A DNA stretch of 5,161 bases from Solirubrobacterales bacterium (GTDB taxonomy: Bacteria; Actinomycetota; Thermoleophilia; Solirubrobacterales; Solirubrobacteraceae), in assembly GCA_017354065.1 (NCBI GenBank), contig JAFMRN010000192.1, forward strand, positions 1 through 5,161, in the 5' to 3' direction. The translations under genes were made by a program, and so were the position numbers. Shown one piece after another: positions 1 to 4,487 of the stretch; within the stretch, counting starts at the first letter, position 1; every line of letters starts with the position of its first letter. Below the pieces are notes generated by a model, which was given only the letters and a program-made list of their open reading frames with translations, ran no database searches and had not been told where the DNA came from.

Positions 1-322
1 CCGGGTCGGCGCGAGCCGCCGAGTGGAGCTATCTGACAAAAGCACCGCGCACGAGCAGTTGACCGGCTATGAACGGCCGAACCATTTCAGCTACCGGCTG
101 GACGAGTTCACCGGTCCGCTCGCGTTACTCGTCTCACACGTGGAGGGCAGCTGGCGGTTCTCCGCTGGACCGTCGGCCACCCACGTCGGCTGGACCTACG
201 CGTTCCACCCCCGTCGCGGTCGCGCGCTGATCATCCGCCGCTTGGTCGCACCCGTGTGGCGCCGTTACCAGCAGCGCGTCATGAACCTTGCCGCCGACGA
301 GGCTGCCGTCGTCCTCTCCTAG
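1..322 (+). CDS. SRPBCC-like (polyketide cyclase/START-fold) protein, C-terminal part
   Basis: An open frame enters from the left edge (first complete codon at base 2) and ends at TAG 320-322. A GTG at 23 could be read as a start, but the frame continues upstream without a stop and the product begins in mid-domain, so I treat it as a 5'-truncated gene. The visible part, about 106 residues, has the alternating aromatic/hydrophobic pattern of the last strands and long C-terminal helix of SRPBCC proteins: VELSDKSTAHEQLTGYE, then a FSYRLDEFTGPLALL stretch, a W-R-F strand, a THVGWTYAF strand, and a basic helix ending in RRYQQRVMNLA. These proteins bind hydrophobic ligands in a cavity; no ligand can be deduced. 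The stop overlaps that of the convergent TetR gene. The family call rests on pattern recognition of a fragment and is moderate. Confidence 0.68.
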   Translation, partial: RVGASRRVELSDKSTAHEQLTGYERPNHFSYRLDEFTGPLALLVSHVEGSWRFSAGPSATHVGWTYAFHPRRGRALIIRRLVAPVWRRYQQRVMNLAADEAAVVLS

Positions 323-921
323 GTCGCCGGACCGCGCAGCAACGGCAGCAGGACGTCATCAACCATGTGTTCGAGAAAGGCCGGATCATAGGGCTCGCCT
401 ACGAAGATCAGTCGGTGGACGACCATCGCCGGCGCGATCTCGCTGAAAAGGCGGGCGGCATCCGGTGCGAGCGTTTCACCCTGCTCGACCGCTTGGCTGA
501 GCGTGGCCTCAGCCATCGCTTCCTGGTCCCGGCGCAGCCGGGTACGCATGGCCGCCGCCAGCTCCGGATCAGAGCGCATGCCGGCGATCACCGCTGCCAG
601 TAAGCCCACCTCCTGCCCAGCGATCGCCTGTGCCAGCCAGCTCAGGACGGTCAGCAGTGCTCCCCGAAGCCCCGCCCCGCGCGTATCCGGCGGTGCGCCA
701 CCACCGCGCTGCTCTACCGCGGAGGCAACCAGCGCTGCCTTATTGGCCCAGCGGCGGTAGATCGTCGCCTTGCTGACGCCGGCGCGCGCCGCAATCGAGC
801 CGACTGAGAGCCGGTCATAGCCCACATCTTTCAGCAACTCGAGGGCGGCTTCAAGGATCACAGCGTCCCGACTCGGGTCGCGCGGCCTGCCGCGCGCCAG
901 TTTTTTGTCCTGCGCTTTCAA
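319..921 (-). CDS. TetR/AcrR-family transcriptional repressor
   Basis: The product is a 200-residue one-component regulator, the usual TetR length. After a basic N-terminus (KLARGRPRDPSRD, about 7-19) come helix 1 (about 20-33) and the helix-turn-helix at about 38-58, with LSVGSIAARAGVSKATIYRRW typical of TetR DNA-binding domains. The rest (about 85-196) is an all-helical ligand-binding and dimerisation domain, resembling the TetR_C_11 type, ending VDDVLLPLLRG. I chose TTG at 921 because GGAGG sits 4 nt upstream (926-930) and the HTH then starts at the normal distance. The frame stays open to 1239, but that extension would run antisense into the next gene and has no TetR character. The gene is divergent from the NmrA-like oxidoreductase, and a large palindrome lies between them, so autoregulation and repression of the oxidoreductase are likely. 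The effector is unknown. Confidence 0.91.
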   Translation of the reverse strand: MKAQDKKLARGRPRDPSRDAVILEAALELLKDVGYDRLSVGSIAARAGVSKATIYRRWANKAALVASAVEQRGGGAPPDTRGAGLRGALLTVLSWLAQAIAGQEVGLLAAVIAGMRSDPELAAAMRTRLRRDQEAMAEATLSQAVEQGETLAPDAARLFSEIAPAMVVHRLIFVGEPYDPAFLEHMVDDVLLPLLRGPAT

Positions 922-925
922 CTTG

Positions 926-930
926 CCTCC
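926..930 (-). promoter_or_regulatory. Ribosome binding site deciding the TTG start of the TetR gene
   Basis: On the minus strand GGAGG lies 4 nt before TTG (921-919). No in-frame ATG or GTG occurs close to the start of the TetR domain, so this site supports the unusual TTG initiation codon. The spacing is somewhat short. Confidence 0.6.
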
Positions 931-941
931 ACTGCGAGTCG

Positions 942-970
942 ATACGAAACGATACCGTAGCGTTTCGCAT
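942..970. promoter_or_regulatory. Palindromic operator between the TetR and NmrA-like genes
   Basis: This is an inverted repeat of 29 nt centred on base 956. The arms 942-955 and 957-970 pair at 12 of 14 positions; the exceptions are 944/968 and 952/960. The core reads CGAAACG, a TAC...GTA centre, then CGTTTCG. Size, symmetry and place between divergent genes are those of a TetR-family operator. It lies 21 nt upstream of the TetR start and 42 nt upstream of the oxidoreductase start, where bound repressor would block both promoters. The centre also gives TAnnnT-type -10 candidates on both strands (953-958 on plus, 954-959 on minus), but I see no convincing -35 boxes, so exact promoters are not called. 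Confidence 0.72.
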
Positions 971-1012
971 AGTGCAGAACGCCGCCATCCTCTCCATACA
1001 AACGAGGTCCGC

Positions 1013-1897
1013 ATGATTGTCGTCACCGGCGCCACCGGCAACTTCGGCTCCCACGTAGTCGACTGCCTGCTCAAGCGCATCCCGCCCGACCAGATCGGGG
1101 TTAGCGTCCGCGACCCCAGCCGCGCCCAGTCCCTGCAAGCACGAGGAGTGCGCGTGCGCAGCGGTGACTTCAGCGATCCGCCATCCCTGGGCGCGGCGTT
1201 CGAGGACGCATCCCAGGTGCTCGTGGTTTCCGTCGACAAGCTCGGAGCGGAGGGTGTGGCTCAAAGTACAGCCGCGATCGACGCCGCCTACGCAGCCGGG
1301 GCCCGCCGCGTGCTCTACACAAGCCACCAGGCGGCCAGCGCCGACTCGCTGTTCGCGCCCGCGCGCGACCACGCCGCGGTCGAAGCCCACCTGGCGGCGC
1401 AGGGCAAGCCATACGTGGCGCTGCGCAACGGCTACTACACCTCGAGCCTGCTGTTCCACGTCGGCAACGCGACAGAGACCGGCGAGCTGCGGACCCCGGC
1501 CAGCGGGCCGACAGCTTGGACAAGCCGGGAAGACCTTGGGGAAGCGGCGGCCGCGCTGCTCGCCGGCGCGAACCAGGATGACGGCCCGACTCCACCACTG
1601 ACCTCCCCGAAGGCCATAAGCCTCGAGGAAGTGGCGGCGATCCTCTCGCAGGCCACGGGTCGCAGCATTCGCCACGTAGTAGTTGACGATGAGTCCTATG
1701 TGGCCGGTCTCATCAGCGGGGGCCTGCCCGCGCCGTTTGCCCGCGTGTTCCTCGACACCTTCCGCGCCGCCCGCTGCGGTGAGTTCGCGGTCAGCGATCC
1801 AGCCCTCGCGACGCTGCTCGGCCGCGAACCCCAGTCGGTCCGTGCCGGGCTCCAGGCGGCTTTGAAGGTTGGACCTCAGCCGGCCACGGCCTGCTGA
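1013..1897 (+). CDS. NmrA-like NAD(P)H-dependent oxidoreductase (atypical SDR, quinone-oxidoreductase-2-like)
   Basis: This is a 294-residue atypical short-chain dehydrogenase with a Rossmann fold. VTGATGNFGSHV at residues 4-15 is the glycine-rich TGxxGxxG dinucleotide loop; SVRDPSRA at 31-38 follows the second strand, and Arg33 suggests NADPH binding. GDFSDPPSL (51-59) is the conserved aspartate loop, and RRVLYTSHQ (98-106) and YVALRNGYY (134-142) match the NmrA/YtfG pattern. Length equals the family norm of about 285-300. The ATG at 1013 is chosen because it begins right at the Rossmann strand and has GAGGT at 1004-1008; the upstream open frame to a TTG at 905 would cross the operator. Relatives reduce quinones or sense the NADP redox state; the substrate is not known here. 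It is divergent from TetR and probably repressed by it. Its last 22 nt overlap the convergent tautomerase gene. Confidence 0.88.
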   Translation: MIVVTGATGNFGSHVVDCLLKRIPPDQIGVSVRDPSRAQSLQARGVRVRSGDFSDPPSLGAAFEDASQVLVVSVDKLGAEGVAQSTAAIDAAYAAGARRVLYTSHQAASADSLFAPARDHAAVEAHLAAQGKPYVALRNGYYTSSLLFHVGNATETGELRTPASGPTAWTSREDLGEAAAALLAGANQDDGPTPPLTSPKAISLEEVAAILSQATGRSIRHVVVDDESYVAGLISGGLPAPFARVFLDTFRAARCGEFAVSDPALATLLGREPQSVRAGLQAALKVGPQPATAC

Positions 1898-2760
1898 TAG
1901 CGACGCAGCTGCTCAGGATCATCGATCGAGCCGTGGTGGTGAGTCTGGCGCCAGCCGCCGCGCGCGGGCTGGTAGGTAAAGCACCGCGTGGTACGGATCG
2001 CAAGCTCCAGGTCGCCATAGCTACCGCGCTCGCGACCGGCGAAGATGATCGCGGTAGGGGCCGGCGTGAAGGCAACGATCTCCTCGAAGCGGACCCCGAG
2101 CCGGACGGGTCCGCTGAACACGCGCGCGTAAAGAGCGGTGATCTGCTCCCGTCCGCGCAGGATGCCGCCCAGCGGGTTGTTGAGCTGGACCAGCGGATCA
2201 TCCAGCCATACCGCTTCCAGCAGGTCCAGGTCGGCGTGGTTGAGCGCGTGGTAGAAGCTCTCCAGCGCGGCGAGCGCCCCGTCACGGCCCGGATCGCTGC
2301 TAGCGGCCAGACGGTTGCGCGCGTCGGATCCGACCGTGAACGCGAGCCGCTCGGCCACGGGCTCGGCCAGGTCGGGGCGTGGCAGATCCAGCACCTGCGC
2401 CTGCCCGTCGCCCACAGACCAGTCGGCCCGGTCGTTCTCGGTCAGCGTGACGAACACGTCCTCACTGCGGACGCCGGCGGCAACGAGCTCGGCCTTGATG
2501 CGACCATATAGTGCACGCTTCTGCTCGTCGGTCCGGCCGCGCACCAGGGTGATCTCGACCACAACCACGTCCTGGCGAGCAACGTCAAGGTAGTCCGGGT
2601 CAAAGACCCCCTCATCCGGCCGATAGCTGCTGATCAGCTGGAAGCGGTCCCCGGCCGGTATGCCGAGCGCGTCGACCAGCGCGCGGTGGACGCCGGCGGC
2701 GATCGCGCGCCGCTGCTCGACGCTGCTTGTGGCCGGGGCGGAGATGCGGACAAAGGGCAT
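1876..2760 (-). CDS. Tautomerase-family / NTF2-like (SnoaL-like) two-domain protein
   Basis: The 294-residue product has two domains. Residues 1-122 form a Tautomerase_2-type domain of the 4-oxalocrotonate tautomerase superfamily: MPFVRI puts the catalytic proline directly after the initiator Met, followed by a helix with VHRALVDALGIP (24-35), DRFQLIS (38-44), a VVVVEITLVRGRT strand and turn, and the DVFVTLTENDRADWSVGDG segment. Residues about 160-280 match NTF2/SnoaL-like cone folds: LESFYHALNHADLDLLEAVW, GGILRGREQITALY, and a TTRCFTYQPARGGWRQTHHHGS ending, split here by position (257-278). A linker of about 35 residues joins them. ATG 2760 is chosen over the upstream 2805 because it exposes Pro as residue 2 and has AGGAG 5 nt upstream. 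Tautomerases act on enol/keto or halogenated acids; the true substrate is unknown. It is divergent from the HxlR regulator, its likely controller. Confidence 0.87.
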   Translation of the reverse strand: MPFVRISAPATSSVEQRRAIAAGVHRALVDALGIPAGDRFQLISSYRPDEGVFDPDYLDVARQDVVVVEITLVRGRTDEQKRALYGRIKAELVAAGVRSEDVFVTLTENDRADWSVGDGQAQVLDLPRPDLAEPVAERLAFTVGSDARNRLAASSDPGRDGALAALESFYHALNHADLDLLEAVWLDDPLVQLNNPLGGILRGREQITALYARVFSGPVRLGVRFEEIVAFTPAPTAIIFAGRERGSYGDLELAIRTTRCFTYQPARGGWRQTHHHGSIDDPEQLRRYQQAVAG

Positions 2761-2765
2761 GCGGA

Positions 2766-2770
2766 CTCCT
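2766..2770 (-). promoter_or_regulatory. Ribosome binding site deciding the tautomerase start
   Basis: On the minus strand AGGAG lies 5 nt before ATG 2760. It supports initiation there rather than at 2805, which is what leaves the catalytic proline at the mature N-terminus once Met is removed. Confidence 0.75.
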
Positions 2771-2771
2771 G

Positions 2772-2838
2772 TCTGACTTTCAGTGGTGTAGCCAGCATCC
2801 TGCACCAGATCTGACTTTCAGTCAAGTAGCCAGCTACC
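2772..2838. repeat. Tandem 29-bp direct repeat in a divergent promoter, probable HxlR operator
   Basis: Two copies, 2772-2800 and 2810-2838, are 38 bp apart and identical at 24 of 29 positions. Each has TCTGACTTTCAGT, three variable bases, then GTAGCCAGC. The second copy also contains two small inverted repeats, TGACT-TTC-AGTCA (2812-2824) and GTAGC-CA-GCTAC (2826-2837), that are degenerate in the first. The pair fills the gap between the tautomerase and HxlR starts and overlaps the predicted promoters of both. HxlR regulators are winged-helix dimers that usually bind next to a divergent target gene, so these are the best candidates for the HxlR binding sites. Binding is inferred. Confidence 0.65.
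2797..2825 (-). promoter_or_regulatory. Predicted promoter of the tautomerase gene
   Basis: On the minus strand TTGACT (2825-2820) is followed by 17 bp and CAGGAT (2802-2797), a good -35 and an acceptable actinobacterial -10. Transcription would start near 2790, giving a leader of about 30 nt containing the AGGAG site. The -35 lies in the upstream repeat copy and the start region in the other copy, so a protein bound at the repeats would interfere with it. Confidence 0.5.
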
Positions 2839-2840
2839 AT
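2811..2840 (+). promoter_or_regulatory. Predicted promoter of the HxlR gene, giving a leaderless transcript
   Basis: CTGACT (2811-2816), an 18-bp spacer and TACCAT (2835-2840) form a plausible sigma-70-type promoter. The expected start, about 7 nt after the -10, falls on the A of ATG 2847. No Shine-Dalgarno sequence precedes that ATG, which agrees with a leaderless mRNA, common in actinobacteria. The -35 and -10 both lie in or at the edge of the second repeat copy. Confidence 0.45.
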
Positions 2841-2846
2841 ATCCGT

Positions 2847-3353
2847 ATGGACTGGCGCGAGCAGGATCCGGAGAACTGCAGCATCGGGTTGACCCTGGAG
2901 ATGGTCGGCAAGCCGTGGGTGCTGCTGGTACTGCGCGAGGTGTTCCGCGGCCTACACCGCTTTGACGAGATCGCTCAGCACATTGGGATCTCCCCGGCGG
3001 TCCTGACCAGGGACCTGCGGATGCTGGTCGACGCCGGCGTACTGGAACGCCGCCCCTACCAGGAACCGGGCCAACGACCTCGGACCGAGTACTGGTTGAC
3101 TCCGGCGGGCAAAGAGCTCTTCCCGGTCCTCTCCGCGCTGAAGGCCTGGGGCGACACGCACCTCAGCGGCCCGGCCGGCCCGGCCACGATCCACCGCCAC
3201 CGCGGGTGTGGCGGCCTGACAACCGTCGCCCTCAGCTGCGAGCACGGCCACCTGCTGGAGAGCGTGGACGAGATAGACGTCCAGCCAGGCCCCGGTGCCA
3301 TCCCGCTCAGGATGGGCGATGACGGGCTCGAACCGCCGACATCCTCGGTGTAA
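2847..3353 (+). CDS. HxlR-family winged-helix transcriptional regulator
   Basis: The 168-residue product has an HxlR domain at about 8-105: Cys11 at the position of the family's usual N-terminal cysteine, MVGKPWVLLVLREVFRG (19-35), then RFDEIAQHIGISPAVLTRDL (38-57) as the recognition region, and the wing AGVLERRPYQE with TEYWLTPAGKEL (80-91). HRGCGGL (117-123) and LSCEHGH (129-135) resemble the C-terminal Cys/His tail of many actinobacterial members. ATG 2847 is chosen since the domain begins there; the frame is open further upstream, but only through the repeats. HxlR proteins often sense electrophiles or redox state through cysteines and control a divergent gene, here the tautomerase fusion. 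From residue 156 the frame reads the opposite strand of tRNA-Val, giving the tail MGDDGLEPPTSSV and a TAA at 3351. The tail is therefore not part of the conserved domain. Confidence 0.9.
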   Translation: MDWREQDPENCSIGLTLEMVGKPWVLLVLREVFRGLHRFDEIAQHIGISPAVLTRDLRMLVDAGVLERRPYQEPGQRPRTEYWLTPAGKELFPVLSALKAWGDTHLSGPAGPATIHRHRGCGGLTTVALSCEHGHLLESVDEIDVQPGPGAIPLRMGDDGLEPPTSSV

Positions 3354-3385
3354 ACGAGGCGCTCTACCAGCTGAGCTAATCGCCC
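3313..3385 (-). tRNA. tRNA-Val (anticodon UAC)
   Basis: A complete 73-nt cloverleaf is readable on the minus strand. The acceptor arms GGGCGAT and ATCGCCC pair perfectly, with discriminator A at 3313. The D arm is GCTC/GAGC around AGCTGGTA. The anticodon stem CCTCG/CGAGG encloses TTTACAC, so the anticodon is TAC, which reads valine GUA and possibly other GUN codons. The variable loop is 5 nt, and the T arm GGCGG/CCGTC has one G-U pair and the loop TTCGAGC. CCA is not encoded: the next bases are TCC. A TAnnnT element (TACCCT, 3403-3398) lies 12 nt upstream and may be the -10, with no clear -35. The 3' half overlaps the end of the HxlR gene on the other strand by 41 nt. Confidence 0.97.
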
Positions 3386-3412
3386 TGGACGACGCCTAGG
3401 GTAGTCAGCGAC

Positions 3413-3446
3413 GGTCGAAAGGGTCCATATAAGGACCCTTTCGACC
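3413..3446 (-). terminator. 14-bp perfect hairpin, probable terminator of pyrD-gnd
   Basis: GGTCGAAAGGGTCC (3413-3426) and its exact reverse complement (3433-3446) flank a 6-nt AT-rich loop. The hairpin begins 5 nt after the gnd stop codon and precedes the tRNA gene. Neither strand has a U-tract after the stem, so it would be the U-less type often assumed in high-GC actinobacteria. Transcripts of HxlR running rightward would meet the same hairpin 60 nt past their stop, so it may act in both directions. Confidence 0.72.
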
Positions 3447-3451
3447 CATGC

Positions 3452-4477
3452 TCAGCTCGCGGGCTTCTCGTCGTGCCCGCCGAACTGCTTGCGCATCGCC
3501 GACAACAGCTTGTTGGCGTACTCGCCGTCACCCCGTGAGCTGAAGCGCGAGTACAGCGCGGCGGTCAGGACATCAGCGGGGACGCCTTCATCGATCGCGG
3601 CGTGGATCGTCCAGCGCCCCTCACCGGAGTCGGACACGCGGCCACCGAACTCCTTGAGATCGGGTGACTCGGCCAGCGCGGCCGCGGTCAGATCGAGCAG
3701 CCAGGAGGCGACCACCGAGCCGCGCCGCCAGACCTCGGAGATCGAACCGATGTCCAGGTCATAGTGGTAGAGGCGCTCGGCGTCGGCAATCGGCGCCGTC
3801 TCAGCGTCGCTGTCGCGCTGCTCAGAGCCGAACCCGGCGCCCTTCAGGATGTTCAGGCCCTCCGCGTAGGCGGCCATCAGCCCGTACTCAATCCCGTTGT
3901 GGACCATCTTCACGAAGTGGCCCGCGCCGGCCGGACCACAATGCAGATAGCCCTGCTCGGCCGTGCTGGGCTCCCCAGTTAGACCCGGGGTGCGCTCGAT
4001 CTCGCCGACGCCGGGGGCCAGGGACTTGAAGATCGGGTCCAGGCGCTGGACGGCCTCATCAGGCCCGCCGATCATCAGGCAGTAGCCGCGCTCCAGCCCG
4101 AACACGCCACCGGAGGTGCCGACGTCGACGTAATTGATCCCCTTGGGCTCGAGCTTCTCGGCGCGGGCCAGGTCGTCGTGGTAGTGGCTGTTGCCGGCGT
4201 CGATCAGCGTGTCGTGGGCCTGGACCAGATCAGCCAGCTTGAAGATCGTGTCGTCGGTGAAGGCGGCCGGCACCATCACCCAGATGTTCCGGGGGGGCGT
4301 CAGTTTCGCCACGAGATCCTCAAGCGAACTCGCGCCGGTGGCGCGCGTCTCCGAAGCAAGCGAGGAGACCGCCTCCGCGTTCACGTCGTAGACCACGAGG
4401 TCGTGGCCGGCTTTTACAAGGCGGCGCACCATGTTTGCGCCCATCCGTCCGAGGCCTACCATCGCGAGCTGGGTCAT
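3452..4477 (-). CDS. gnd: 6-phosphogluconate dehydrogenase (decarboxylating), short NAD+-type
   Basis: The enzyme oxidatively decarboxylates 6-phosphogluconate to ribulose 5-phosphate in the cytosolic pentose phosphate pathway. The 341-residue product belongs to the short class, against about 470 for the E. coli type, lacking the extra C-terminal helical repeat. GLGRMGANM (8-16) is the dinucleotide loop. VVYDVN (28-33) puts Asp31 after the second strand, favouring NAD+ over NADP+, which typically has an Asn-Arg-Thr there. AGNSHYHD (94-101) and TSGGVFG (121-127) are substrate loops. GHFVKMVHNGIEYG (176-189) carries the catalytic residues Lys180, His183, Asn184 and Glu187. AIDEGVPADVLTAALYSRFSSR (294-315) is the conserved C-terminal helix, given here by position. 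ATG 4477 begins directly at the Rossmann strand. No strong Shine-Dalgarno is seen; it starts 10 nt after the pyrD stop, so translational coupling is likely. Confidence 0.95.
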   Translation of the reverse strand: MTQLAMVGLGRMGANMVRRLVKAGHDLVVYDVNAEAVSSLASETRATGASSLEDLVAKLTPPRNIWVMVPAAFTDDTIFKLADLVQAHDTLIDAGNSHYHDDLARAEKLEPKGINYVDVGTSGGVFGLERGYCLMIGGPDEAVQRLDPIFKSLAPGVGEIERTPGLTGEPSTAEQGYLHCGPAGAGHFVKMVHNGIEYGLMAAYAEGLNILKGAGFGSEQRDSDAETAPIADAERLYHYDLDIGSISEVWRRGSVVASWLLDLTAAALAESPDLKEFGGRVSDSGEGRWTIHAAIDEGVPADVLTAALYSRFSSRGDGEYANKLLSAMRKQFGGHDEKPAS

Positions 4478-4487
4478 AGATGCCAGG

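Noticed and set aside
901..906. Run of six T (six A in the TetR sense strand) as a programmed slippage site
   Set aside because: It encodes two ordinary lysines at the TetR N-terminus. The frame continues correctly into the HTH, and no alternative frame product is evident.
905..1012. N-terminal extension of the NmrA-like gene to TTG 905
   Set aside because: It would place coding sequence over the operator and TetR ribosome site. The Rossmann fold begins right at ATG 1013.
922..1239. N-terminal extension of the TetR gene to a start at 1239
   Set aside because: The extra 106 residues are antisense to the NmrA-like gene and show no family character. TTG 921 with GGAGG gives a normal 200-residue TetR.
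851..1675. Minus-strand open frame of 274 codons opposite the NmrA-like gene
   Set aside because: It is antisense to a clear Rossmann-fold enzyme, crosses the palindrome and TetR start, is rich in Arg/Gly/Ala, and shows no domain. Long shadow frames are expected at this GC content.
2772..2838. Direct repeats as mobile-element ends or a CRISPR fragment
   Set aside because: There are only two imperfect copies, there is no transposase or cas gene, and the position within a divergent promoter explains them better as operators.
2727..2846. Extension of the HxlR gene upstream to 2727
   Set aside because: It would run through the tandem repeats and into the tautomerase start; the added 40 residues do not look like an HxlR N-terminus.
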